Shown here piece by piece: positions 1 through 9,931 of a DNA stretch of 64,000 nucleotides. The notes below the pieces were generated by a model, which saw only the letters and a list, made by a program, of their open reading frames with translations, did not search any database and was not told the DNA's origin. Every line of letters starts with the position of its first letter. Position 1 is the stretch's first letter. The stretch spans positions 1,364,001-1,428,000 of the forward strand of contig JAMYGW020000001.1 in the NCBI GenBank assembly GCA_025617375.2, in the 5' to 3' direction. The position numbers were made by a program, and so were the translations under genes. Origin of the DNA: Acarospora socialis. Its lineage: Eukaryota > Ascomycota > Lecanoromycetes > Acarosporales > Acarosporaceae.

Positions 1-140
1 TCTACAAACAGCGACAAACCTTTCACCATTAATAAAATCACTTCTCACTTTTACGAGAAACCTACTTCACAGTGCATCTGTCTTTTACTTAAGATGATGC
101 TCACAATTGGTGGTGGGGTTGAGTTATAACCTGACATGGC

Positions 141-1270
141 TTGCTGCTCGCCCAATCTGCTTTCTGGGCATGGTGGAGACAGCCTTGTTGTGTGGCTAAA
201 TACTTGAATGTCTCACTATCCTATGTGACAAGAAATAAGAGAGTCTTTGGCCACGCTCCTGTCTTACAACTATGGCGGTGCCCACCATATGTGGGCCTGA
301 GCTACAAAGGAGAGAGCTTGAGAGATCCCGCTGTTGGGGTTTCCCTTTGGGCGATGATCGAGTACAACCTCGAGAACGCCCAAGTCTTTATGGGCTTTGC
401 GTTGCAATTGCAATCGGTGCTCCCAAATCAGCGAGAGCATCTTTCAATCATAGTTCCTTACTGTGACCAGCGCAAAGTCTATATGGGAATCATTTACAAG
501 GAGGCTCGCGCGCGAAAGATGAATCTTTCCGAATTCCCGCGTGTTATCACGATCAATTCGTCACAAGGAAACGAAGCCGCGATCATCATCTTCGATTCGG
601 TCATCTCACAGGCTGATGCAGGATGAGACATGGGCTTCCTCACCGATTCTCGTCGCCTCAATGTCGCCTGTACTTGTGCGACGGATGTTTTACTGATTGT
701 CGGTAATGCCGCTGTCCTTGATGGAAGACTTAACACCGACCACAAGATGAACAGCTCGGCGAATACAAGAAGAAACTTCGCCAGAACAAACCTTGCCTCA
801 TTGCTTACTTCGAGGAACTCAATCAGCGGAATGCCTGGGTGACCAAAGACGTCGAGCCAGTGACTGAGATGTCGGAGATTCTCCAGCTGAGGAAGTTCGA
901 GGCCGAGCCCGACGAGGATGAGGTAGACGACAAAGAGCCTGACGAGAATGTTAAGGCCGACGATGATCAGTTCGACGACGATAGGGCCAAGGATGATCAG
1001 GTCGTTGATGATAAGGCCAACAATGACAAGGTCGACATTGATATCGAGATCCAGACTGGCATACCTCACGACGAAGCTCAAGTTGAGGTTGGAGAAGGGG
1101 ATGCGCAGGAAAATGTGGCAGAGCAGAATTGGGCATCTGCCTCTGGTCCAGCTAACGATTCATGGGAGTGGGGTGAAGCTTCCAACAGTGGTTCAAAGGA
1201 AAATTGGACGCCCCCAGAGGGCTGGACGCACAATCAGTGGTACCAACAGATTAGAGTGGAAAAACCAATG
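141..1270 (+). pseudogene. Decayed DNA2/NAM7 (UPF1-like) helicase, C-terminal half
   Basis: The translation shows the end of a superfamily 1 RNA/DNA helicase. Motif V is recognisable near 540-600 (VITINSSQGNEA), followed by a motif VI region (RRLNVACTCATD) near 650-690 and an acidic, Asp-rich tail from about 890 to 1130. The gene is broken. An in-frame TGA lies at 624-626, in the middle of the conserved motif V-VI segment. A frameshift near 740-760 moves the reading to the frame that continues through 841-1366. In motif VI the arginine expected in the CTRA-type signature reads Cys (TGT), as a C-to-T change would give. Such helicases are common, often multicopy and repeat-associated in fungal genomes. 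The motif V-VI assignment is firm; the exact ends and the missing N-terminal half are not defined. Confidence 0.7.
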
Positions 1271-2300
1271 CAGCAGATCTTACTTCCTTTACCAACGTTC
1301 GTGCGATGGTTTTACAACTGCTCCTCATCCAAGGCCCTGCAGGTACTCAAACGACATCTTTCGTGAAACTGTCAGGGCTTTCTGCAATCTCGGCGGTTTT
1401 TATGTGGGTCGATCTCCTTCTCATAGTTACCGGACACGATGTGGCAAGCTTCAAGAAGACGATAACCTCCTATAAAACGATTGAGGATCCCAAATGGTTC
1501 ACCCTTGAGTTCATTGCCCGCGAGAATGATGCTGGATATCGAAGACAAGTCAATGCCGTGCATGAGCTCTGTTCAGTCAAGCAGTCAACAGCGGAGCAGT
1601 GGTGGCCGGTCGTCCTCAACCTTGACTTTCTGAAGAGAAGACTGCTGATCCCGCCGAACGCGTCGACCACCCAATCCGAGTTGAAGACGCAATGAAGCAA
1701 GTTCTTTCCGTACTTCCGTGAAACAAAGATCAGCTCGCAGCCTTCAGCAACTCTCGTGTAACGGTCTCACGAGTACTCTTAATCCAAGGGCCTGCAGGGC
1801 TTGTGGAGTGCGCCATATGGAATCCAATATCAGGATGGGCGTTTTTGCCCAATGCATACGTCAGGGTCTGACTTTGTCGATGGTAGTCAAGATAAAGGTA
1901 GCAGAGAGCATGTGTGCTCTGAGAAGTACTCTCACTGCTTCGGAAGTGGAAGTCATGCTCAAGATAGGTGACACTGAGGTTGAGGAGACTTTTCAACACT
2001 TTCTTGCAAGCACTACCCAGAACTTCGGAGGTCATGCCCAAGATAGGCGATACTGAGATTGAGGGAACACTCAACCCCTTTTTGCGAGCCATCTCTACCA
2101 CTCCTGCGCGAAACCCATGCCATGCATACCTTCGCAAATCCGGCGAACCGGAGGTTTCATTCAACCAGCTAGTCACTCGAGAGGAACTCATCAACAAAGA
2201 CTTGTCTCTCATGCTTTACCAAGCGCGTCCGATCTTTGTGGATCCTCCGATCTTTGTGGATCCTCGAGAAGCAGAGATTAAGCTATGCTACGGAGCATTA
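1270..2300 (+). pseudogene. Helicase fragments with degenerate Walker A motifs
   Basis: Two short stretches resemble motif I (Walker A) of the same helicase family. Near 1312-1350 the reading is LLLIQGPAGTQTTSF, in which the Gly-Lys of GPAGTGKT is lost. Near 1765-1790 the reading is VLLIQGPAG, which then diverges. Between and after them reading frames change often. Two related segments (from about 1953 and about 2033) share most of a 33-base stretch, and an 18-base unit is perfectly duplicated at 2229-2246 and 2247-2264. Motif I follows motifs V-VI in map order, so this is either a second decayed copy or a rearranged one. No intact product is possible. Confidence 0.5.
2229..2264. repeat. Perfect 18-bp tandem duplication
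   Basis: The unit ccgatctttgtggatcct occurs twice back to back with no mismatch. It lies inside the decayed helicase region and adds six codons without shifting frame. Confidence 0.9.
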
Positions 2301-2884
2301 TAAGAGTATAACTATGCACACTATGTTTTGAACGAGCTGCAGAAGTCTCACCATAATATCAGCTTCATCTACGTCGGCAGCCATATTCTCGCACGGATCT
2401 CTCTTTCCAAGGCACCAGAACTGGATAGTGGACGTCTCAAAGTGAAGAATGAGACTCGGTTTAATCTTATATGGCTGACAGCCCGCCAAGAGTGTTCTTC
2501 CTATACGACTGATAACACACTATGCATCCCAGGCCATTGAGGATCCCCTTATGAGCACAGCTTGCAGATTTCGGGTGACACATGAATTGCACAGAGCCCT
2601 CGGGCGTGGAAAGGTCTGCAAGAATGACCCAGCGGCATCCCGCTGCTGCGGCAGTCTGACGGCGAGGAGCGCGCAGGGTCGGTCGCTCTTGGAGGAGAAC
2701 ACCATAAAGGTCCTGGAACGGGGCTGTCTTCATGCAGCCCCCTTTCTTGACTGTCTTCGAAAAAAGCTCAAAGCTATCAACTCCAATCAAGACAGGACTT
2801 GGTATTCCTGCACTTTATGTGTCGTCATCATGGCATCTCAAGTGATTCAGGCATAGGGCGGTCGCCCTGAAGCTCATTGGGAGG

Positions 2885-3300
2885 ATGAGGATCACCAGCA
2901 CTTCGGACTATCCTATCAGTATGTTCGTCGCCAAATTGTTTCTCTTAGTAACCTACTGTGTTGCATATAACAACACAGCCTCAGAGGACACGCGTGGTAG
3001 CTTCGCAACAAACGCAACTGGAGTGTTTGTGATTCAAGACGAAGCCGTGATGGAGATCGAGAGCAACACATGGGTTCCGATCATCAAGGCCAATGGGCCA
3101 CCTGGTGGGATGGATCATCTGCGGTGACAAAGAACAACTTCCGCCGACCGTCATCTCCGGACAAGAGCGCGTCAGCTATAACGAGCACGCTTCCACACTC
3201 TCAGAGGTGTTGTTCACTCGCCTGCAAACACAAGAGTTCAAGACAAACCCACACCTGAAACAAAAGGTTGGGCATCCAGTGTTGAGTAGAGTGCAGAGGT
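2885..3300 (+). pseudogene. Helicase fragment with motifs II and III, frameshifted
   Basis: The frame starting at 2885 ends with a motif II-like segment (VFVIQDEAVMEIE, about 3028-3066). The next conserved segment, motif III (ICGDKEQLPPTV, about 3117-3152), is in another frame, so a frameshift lies between 3090 and 3117. After motif III the text SEVLFTRLQTQEF is also typical of this helicase family. The fragment lies downstream of the motif I pieces and in the same orientation, so motifs I, II and III are in normal order here, but only as remnants. Confidence 0.6.
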
Positions 3301-3338
3301 TGAATTGTAAGCAACCCAGCAATTCCACCCAACCCAGG

Positions 3339-3688
3339 CAATGGGGCCACAACGGTTATCCACACCGCCGGCGAATCCAGCAAATCAGATTGCGAACGTC
3401 ACTTCATTGCCCATTTCAGGCAATTGGGCAACAACGGTCACAACTGCGCCGCCGGCGAATCCAGCAAATCAGATTGCGAACGTCACTCCATTGCCCAACT
3501 CAGGCAATGGGGCCGCGACGGTCACAACCGCACCGCCGGCAAATCCAGCCAGTACAGCAAACCAGACCGCAAACGTTACTCCAATGCCCGAACCAGGCAA
3601 CGGGGCCACGACAGTCACAACCTCACCGCGCCAGTTCCAGCAAATACAGCAAACCAGACCGCGAACGTCACTCCATTGCCCAACCCAG
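3339..3688 (+). repeat. Four-unit ~84-bp tandem repeat, Thr/Pro-rich reading
   Basis: Units start at about 3339, 3420, 3504 and 3597, with lengths of about 81, 84, 93 and 92 bp. Each carries an ANxT(A/P)xP-type peptide with Asn-x-Thr sites (IANVT, TANVT) and a ttVTT stretch when read in the frame from 3341. The first three units keep the frame, and the third has a 9-bp insertion. The fourth is one base out of phase, so the repeat reading switches frame there and continues to a stop at 3798 only in another frame. Thr/Pro-rich repeats with N-glycosylation sites are typical of fungal surface-protein stalks, but here they sit against helicase debris and no secretion signal is visible, so coding status is doubtful. 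Confidence 0.8.
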
Positions 3689-3809
3689 TCGCACCGCAGG
3701 CAGTACTAAATCCATACTTAGCAAACGCAGAACGGCTACTAGTCGTGATGCCCGCGCATCTGTCCCAGGAATTCTCCAGGATCTGTTGCTTGAACTGAAT
3801 CATTTGTGA

Positions 3810-5466
3810 GAGTGTGACAGCAATATCATGCTGCAAACATTGCAGATATGAGTCTATCTGCTATGATGAAGATGTGAGCAATCAGAAATTATGAAATTGA
3901 TCTGATCAATAAGTATCTGTTGATATCATTCATCACTCTTTCATTCTTGACTTCAACACAGAGCAGCATCAAAGACAGACTTAAACAATGATGAAATGAG
4001 ATGGGTAGCCTTGGGTCTCATACGCTGCACACACCTCACACTGGACCGCGACTAAAGACGGCGTTCTCTATGGCAAGAGCTCGTCACTACTTAAGATGTA
4101 TACAGGTTGGCAGTTACTTCTCCACATAGCGATAGGGAACTTCATCAACATCACAGTCCGGAAGAGCCTTTTCACCTCCACCACCCCACGCTAGGGGCAT
4201 GGCACGTCCGCGCAAACACCCCTTCGGTGGGGTCTGCGGCGGGTCAAAGGACGGCGGTGTGGAATACAGTACAAAATGTAACCCGAAGGATGTACGAGTG
4301 GTTGTGGAGCTCGCCGAGAAGTCTGGTACAGTCATGTCAAGCCAATGAGAACATGTATCAATCAAAGTATAACTGGAGACGATCAGCAGCTTGGTGGACA
4401 CGGCAAGAATCGACAGTATCAAGTCAGACCTCACAACCTGAAGAGTCCGCTAGAGAAGTTGGAGGAACTAAATGCTCCAGAACAACCATGTTTGTGCGAC
4501 CCATATTGTACTGCGCGCTCCTCTGTGCAGACGAGAACAACACATCTATGACAGAGTTGCTAGGGCAAGCACGATGGACGAAAAATTATCCTCTTATGTT
4601 GTGTGAGATAGCCAGGGAGCCAGGAACGGTTCCGGGAGACGACTTTGTTGCTCAGTTGAGTTACTATTGGATTTGAGATTGAGGAGCTATTGTACCGAGC
4701 GAAAGATGAACTGTATCCGTTCAGAATGGAGGATATTTGACCGGTCAACAGCCAGGCACAGGTCCCGATCGCACCACTTGCCGCCCTCTTCTTAGGCTCT
4801 TCGGTATCTTTCCTAGATTCCCAGGCAACGGAGCAGCTCTGAAGTTCATCGACCGTGCAGAATCATCCCTCTTGCACCATAGACAGCGGACCGTCCTGCA
4901 GCAGTACAGGCTCCTGCTCAACATATCTTGCATTGAAACACAGCTGAGTGCTCCCGCACCCGAAGCCGGCGAGTTTTGAGACCTGCAGCGGCATCATTGT
5001 CGATACAATGAGTTTTGGGCATACCTATACCGGACAATGGGTTGGCGTCTGGTTCGACCACGAGATGGCGGCAACTGCCCAACTGTTTCATAGCTTGCTA
5101 CCTTTGTCGTCACAGAAATAAGCACGGTCAACGGCAAATGGAGCGCGGGGGTCATCTAGACTTATGCATTCAGTCTTCTGGGCTGTGCTGATTCATGTAC
5201 ATTCAATCAGTTTACACGATATACCGGGAGAGTTTCCAAAACAGCTCTAGGTTCTTTGTATTTAAAATTACATTAAGATATGATTTCCTTGAAAGAACTT
5301 TGCAGTGTAGCAGTGATTGACATGATCGTGCCGATGTATTTCCTACACAATCCAAATCCTTGTTCTTATCGACTCCATGGGTATGTCCTATGCTACCAGC
5401 GTACGCCGAGATGATCCATTATGGCCACCTCCAGACGCCAAGCCGCATGAAACCGGAATAAAGTCA
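3810..5466. other. Gene-free interval with unrecognised decayed sequence
   Basis: Open frames exist (a 189-codon frame ending at 4676 and an 80-codon frame at 4737-4979), but none matches a family I recognise and they have no convincing neighbouring exons. The context of helicase debris suggests more decayed mobile or multicopy sequence. No RNA gene or clean repeat was seen. Confidence 0.4.
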
Positions 5467-6531
5467 TCACTTCCTGCCCATCTCCATATGCCTCCTTAAG
5501 TGTCTGATGACCGCCCGGTTGTTTTCCCGTTCAGCTTCCAAAGCCGCAATTCGAGCTTGCAGCTCCTCGATCTTAGCATCCTTCGACTTGATTGCAAGTC
5601 TAGAGATATCTCGACCTTTGGCAATCCCCTGCGCTTTCAAGGCATGCTTGTTCAGTATTGCCTTGACTGCTTCCGTTGCCGTCGAATCCATATGCACATG
5701 ATTTCCGTGTAGTGTGTTGATGACACCCTTGACAAGCTCGGGCTCATCCGCACATCCACCTACGGTAGCTTCCTTGAAACGGTTCGGCGTCGGTGTGTCA
5801 ACTGGTGACAACAAGCCTACTGCGCTGGCAGTTGAAAACAGATCCTTGCCACGCAATCCCGTCGTTGGAGTTGTAAAAACGTCATCCGTGGCTGGCGTGG
5901 GAAAGGCATCAATGGTGTACTCCACCTCCTCATACCTTCTCTTGCCCGGACTGCTGAACGGATCTGTCTTCACCGTTTTCCGAGGCGTCTCCGGCGGGGC
6001 CATTGCCGCACGATCCGCGGCCTTGAACAACTCGACCTTGAACGACTCGTCGTCCTCCTCGCTGGAAGGCCACTCGAAACTATCTTTTCCAGAATCTGCC
6101 GTCGTGCTCCAGCTCTTCTGTGCAGCCAGGTTAGGGGCTTTATGGGCGGCCTGAGGTGTTAGAGGATCCGGAGTAGCCGTTCTCGACCGGTCACCTGGAC
6201 TCTTTGTTCGGGGTCTAGTGCTGGGGGACTTTGTAGGTGTTTGAGCTGTAGATCTAGGTTCTGAACGTGAATTGCTCAGCACTACCTTTTCCTCTCTAGG
6301 TTCGGCCTCATCCCGCCAGAGGAAGAAGCCGCAGCGAGTTCCTTTTTTTTGACAGGAGTAAAACCACCGACCGTGGTTCGAGCCTCCATTTTTTGTTTGG
6401 AATTTTTCTGCCGGCAGACGAGGCTCGCAGTTGCAGTGCCAGACTCCATCTATGAAACGACCTTTCAGTGGGACTTTCTGAGCGCCGCGAAAGCCACCTC
6501 GTTCGCGACCTTTCCCCCGGCCTCGAAACAT
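5467..6531 (-). CDS. GRF-type zinc-finger protein
   Basis: Single-exon gene of 354 residues, starting at an ATG on the minus strand at 6531 after a TATA-like site. The N-terminus is Arg/Gly-rich (RGRGKGRERGG). A GRF zinc finger follows at about residues 30-76: the metal ligands appear as Cys33, Cys35, Cys60 and Cys67 around the signature GRWFYSC, ending with FFLWRDEA. GRF fingers bind single-stranded nucleic acid and occur in proteins such as NEIL3, APE2 and topoisomerase III alpha. The middle (about 80-250) is low-complexity with Ser/Thr-Pro sites (TPTKSP, SPGDRS), possible kinase targets. The last 60 residues are Glu/Lys/Arg-rich and predicted coiled coil. No enzymatic domain is present, so I infer a nuclear DNA- or RNA-binding adaptor. 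Confidence 0.85.
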   Translation of the reverse strand: MFRGRGKGRERGGFRGAQKVPLKGRFIDGVWHCNCEPRLPAEKFQTKNGGSNHGRWFYSCQKKGTRCGFFLWRDEAEPREEKVVLSNSRSEPRSTAQTPTKSPSTRPRTKSPGDRSRTATPDPLTPQAAHKAPNLAAQKSWSTTADSGKDSFEWPSSEEDDESFKVELFKAADRAAMAPPETPRKTVKTDPFSSPGKRRYEEVEYTIDAFPTPATDDVFTTPTTGLRGKDLFSTASAVGLLSPVDTPTPNRFKEATVGGCADEPELVKGVINTLHGNHVHMDSTATEAVKAILNKHALKAQGIAKGRDISRLAIKSKDAKIEELQARIAALEAERENNRAVIRHLRRHMEMGRK

Positions 6532-6600
6532 TGCGTTGGTGGTTGGGTTCTGGGAGTTCAGACGTCAACTTATGCGCCGTAAATCGACCGTAACACATCC

Positions 6601-6610
6601 GCTATATAAG
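6601..6610 (-). promoter_or_regulatory. TATA-like box of the GRF gene
   Basis: On the minus strand the sequence reads cttatatagc, about 70 bases upstream of the GRF protein's ATG. Position and sequence fit a TATA element; function is inferred. Confidence 0.3.
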
Positions 6611-6961
6611 ATGTGTGGTCTACACAGTGTATGTCTTTGGTTCGCCTCACCATACCATACGTAAGGGAGGAATAGAGGAGTGTCATGGTGTGGCTGGTGT
6701 TTTCCTCCGTCCCTTCATGGAGATTTTGGTCTCGGCTAGAGTAAAGGTTGGAATGACTAAGCTAGGGCCTCGGCTTAGGCGCACTTCCGTTTGCAGCGGC
6801 GTTAAGGTCTAGAATCTACCTTACCTTATACGACGTCAGCAGGTAGCTCTTTCTTGATGAGTATGAGGTGACTGAGAAACCGATATAGCTCACAGCCGTA
6901 GCAGTTTATTTTCTACAATCCGCATCGACTGACTCAGCCGCTGAGCGCCATCGTTGTTTTA

Positions 6962-7445
6962 ATGCCTACAGAAACCCTAACAACAAACCTTAAGTACGTA
7001 AAGGCTTTTGAGAGGTGGCTCATGTGCGAGCAATGTTTTCCGGCCAGTGCTAGAATATCTCCGAAAAGACGAGCAAGCAACATACAACAGCGGGTATTCG
7101 ACCCAACTACTGTTCCGCCGATCTGTGTGGCACAGCGGACGGGATACCCAATTCTCCGCAGTCTATGGCCGTATGTTGCTTGATTTGGCTGTTAACGTGA
7201 GCTACATTGCCTCGGGCTCTATTCACTCTTCGCGTATCAAACTCCAGCATAACATTAAGCATTGTCTTTTCGTTATGATCGTTTTCTACAGGGTACGGAG
7301 GACCCTTGAAGCAGCTGTGGACGTGAATGATGAGGCATGGCGTGGAGTAGATTTAGAGAGACTTCGAGGAGGAATAAATCGTGTCCATACAGAGGTCTTC
7401 GACTGTGTGGATGAAGCAGAACTAGTTATAGAGATTCTTTGCTGA
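6962..7445 (+). CDS. Hypothetical small protein, two-exon model
   Basis: A possible gene divergent from the GRF gene. Exon 1 runs from the ATG at 6962 to 7170; an intron 7171-7291 begins GTATGT and ends CTACAG; exon 2 runs 7292-7445. The splice joins phase 2 cleanly and gives 120 residues with no internal stop. The C-terminal half is acidic and rich in Leu/Val/Arg, possibly helical. No domain is recognised. A competing frame from 7008 stays open across both parts but has no ATG. The call rests only on splice signals and frame continuity, so it may be spurious. Confidence 0.3.
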
Positions 7446-7559
7446 GCTCAATGGAACACATGCCTATCGCAATCCGACTTTTCACTTGGTAACCAGCAAA
7501 ATCCCCCCCTCTCTTTGGTGCCATCGTTTCCATTTCCATCCCATAACCTGGGAACCCCA

Positions 7560-8244
7560 TCAAGCTGTCAAAACTAGAACCAAGACCAGAACTCCTAGAG
7601 CCAAAGACGATGATCTGGTTCTTTCCACTGCCGGCGCGGCGCGCGAGGGTCTGTCTTGCGGACTCGCCAGACCAGTACCGCCAACGCCCACCACGCTACT
7701 TGATCCATTCCCGTTTCCTCCGGCCATATCCCAGCTCGTGTACGTCGACGTCGGCACTGCGCCCTGCCCAGTCGAGTTCGTTGTCGCCAAGACAAGACTT
7801 GTAGGTACAGATTGACCGGACGTAAAATCGGCGGTACTGACGATCATACCAGTGGTGGGTTTGCTACTAGAAACAGTAGAAGTTGTCCCGCCTGTGGTTG
7901 GGCCGTTTGAGGCGGAGGAGTTGTCCGAGTTTCTGCCCGGGGAGGAAGAGCTTGGTGCAGTCACAGTTTCCGTTGCTAGAGTGACCATAGAATTGTTGCT
8001 GGCACTGGAGACAGGAGCTGGTGCACTGGAGGTCACCGAGGGCACCACCGCTGGGGTGCTGGCTAAAGACAGGTTGGATATTGGTGAGGATAACGAGGGG
8101 ATCGGCATAGATTCGTATACAAGAGACATGGTAGCTGTTGATTGACTGCGGCCAAGTTGAATGGTAATGAGGGCAAGCAAAACCTAGGATTTTAGACAGT
8201 ATGAAGTTGTAGGATGACGCGAACGCTTCCAAGATGACGAGCAT
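7560..8244 (-). CDS. Ser/Thr-rich secreted protein, likely GPI-anchored
   Basis: The main exon (8183-7560) encodes about 207 residues. The middle is dominated by Ser, Thr, Pro, Val and Gly with several Asn-x-Ser/Thr sites, as in O- and N-glycosylated fungal wall proteins. The C-terminus has a small-residue stretch, then a short polar spacer and a hydrophobic tail (LALGVLVLVLVLTA), the pattern of a GPI-attachment signal. The N-terminus becomes a good signal peptide (MLVLLALITIQLG) if a 55-base intron at 8238-8184 is removed. That intron has a weak GTCATC donor and a CTAG acceptor and leaves exon 1 as only ATGCTC at 8244-8239. The full model is 209 residues. Expected place: plasma membrane or cell wall. 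The protein class is clear; the first exon is inferred. Confidence 0.65.
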
Positions 8245-9931
8245 AGAAACAAATAAGATATTCAGAGCGCATTCTGAAAAGCAGGACTAATACAAAGAAA
8301 ATAGATTCGAGAAAGTCGGCGTCACGTCTTGCCGTTTGCGGACATTATTCTGTGGAGGTTTGCAGCATCCTCGCTTGTGCAATTTTGAATCGCATCAGCG
8401 AAAAATGAAACCTCCAGCAACGTGAGTTGATAATCAGAGTAATCTAGAGAGGTGGGCTAAGATGAAGCAATCCAGCACTGTTCACAAGTTTAAGGGGCAG
8501 TACGAAATGACTCCCAAACGCAGCGGCTGCACTCAGCTGCAATCATAGCCAGCCTTGAGGCGTGAAGAGATGTAAAGGATTGCTGCCCCTCTGGAAGTTT
8601 TCCCAGATGAGCCTGGGGCTGGTAATACCCCTCTGCTCGGGCATGAGGAAACTATGGAGATACCCTCATGATCTTGTAGCTTAGGGTGTGCCGAATCGAC
8701 AGCTGAACAACCCATGAGACTGATTTAGAGAAATATAAGTAGTACATCTTCTCCTCACTATTTTCATCGGGCGTGCTCCAGGATACTCACATGCTTGATA
8801 TGAGAGAAAGAACAGCCTTATAGGGCTCGAGAGCAGCTTAGTCAAGAGCTCGCTTGGGGTACCTTACTTAGCCAAGCCGAGGCAGACCGACTGGTGGATC
8901 TTTGAACCAATCAAATTTGTTTATGGAGCACGTGCGATTGTCAACTGGACGACAATATTCTTCACTTTAGGGTTTCTTGATATCGAATCCACCCCGGCAA
9001 CGTTAGATCTATTTTGGGGGTCCCCGCCAGACATCAAGATGGAACGACCCCAGGTTCCAGCCAAGCACCGTCACCACGTGCTTACAGCGAATCCCACCAC
9101 TTTGGCCTTATCCTGCACTCATCTTGGCCTCACCAGCGAGATCAGCCCCTGCTGTTGTATCCGGAAGAGGCGCCTTGCTAAGGGCACCGATCTACGGCTA
9201 CTGCTAGGTAAGGTTCGGAAATATTGCTTGCGTTAGCCCCACTCAACTGCAACATAACGTTAGTTCCAGTCTTGCTAATCGTATCGTACGGAAATCCAGT
9301 TCAGCGTTCAAAATCCGCTCCTCCGCCGCAAGAATTGAGAATGCTGAACCACCCAGCGAAATTTGGTGCCGGAAGCCATTCATAATTGAGTCACCCCAGA
9401 CTGAAACCAGTCCTGCCAAGTCTCCACTCTAGGATCTTGCAGATCCTCCAGCCGACGGTGCAGCCGCATCCTTACGCTCGCAGACCGAATCAAATGTCAG
9501 TCTTCCGCCTCGTCACGACTGCAGCACTGGAATTGTGAATCGTCACGCGGATATCGGATAACTCCAGCCCACCCACCTACCAAAACAAATCAACTGGAAG
9601 AGCCAGGAGCCAGTCATACCGGCGGAGCTTGAAACGTGCTGCCAGGATACTCCGAGGATATTCACACCTGAATCTTGACGCCATCTAATAGCTAAATTAT
9701 TATGGAACAACGCTCTCAGCGAGAGTGACAAGGCTGCCGCAGCTAGTATGACCACTTTCTAACTGGTCAGCCAACACGTCAAGATCTGCGAAGATCATCC
9801 GGTGCATTTGATCTTATATTTCACCCTGTGCACATCAGCTTGGCTTGTTGCTAGTAGAGAGCTGGAAACTTTCAAGATACCCCGTGTCCTCCGAATTCGA
9901 CGTCTGCCCCTCGATCGCGAGAGCTTCAGTA
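8245..9931. other. Gene-free interval upstream of the MFS transporter
   Basis: No supportable gene. It holds two CACGTG hexamers (8929-8934 and 9075-9080) and a CCAAT sequence near 8907. Small open frames at 8533-8715 (-), 9039-9236 (+) and 9543-9755 (-) show no recognisable features. Confidence 0.5.
8929..9080. promoter_or_regulatory. Two CACGTG E-boxes upstream of the phosphate-type transporter
   Basis: CACGTG occurs at 8929-8934 and 9075-9080, about 1.0 and 0.86 kb before the transporter ATG. CACGTG is the core site of Pho4 and its Neurospora counterpart NUC-1, which activate phosphate-acquisition genes. The distance is large and the hexamer can occur by chance, so the role is only suggested. 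Confidence 0.25.

Noticed and set aside
494-1081. 195-codon minus-strand open frame
   Set aside because: It is the antisense of the Asp-rich helicase tail; its Ile/Val/Leu repeats simply mirror GAC/GAT codons.
1730-2212. 160-codon minus-strand open frame
   Set aside because: No recognisable domain, and it lies across decayed helicase pieces on the other strand.
7008-7445. Unspliced 145-codon frame
   Set aside because: It has no ATG (TTG start). The spliced model from the ATG at 6962 uses good splice sites, though both remain uncertain.
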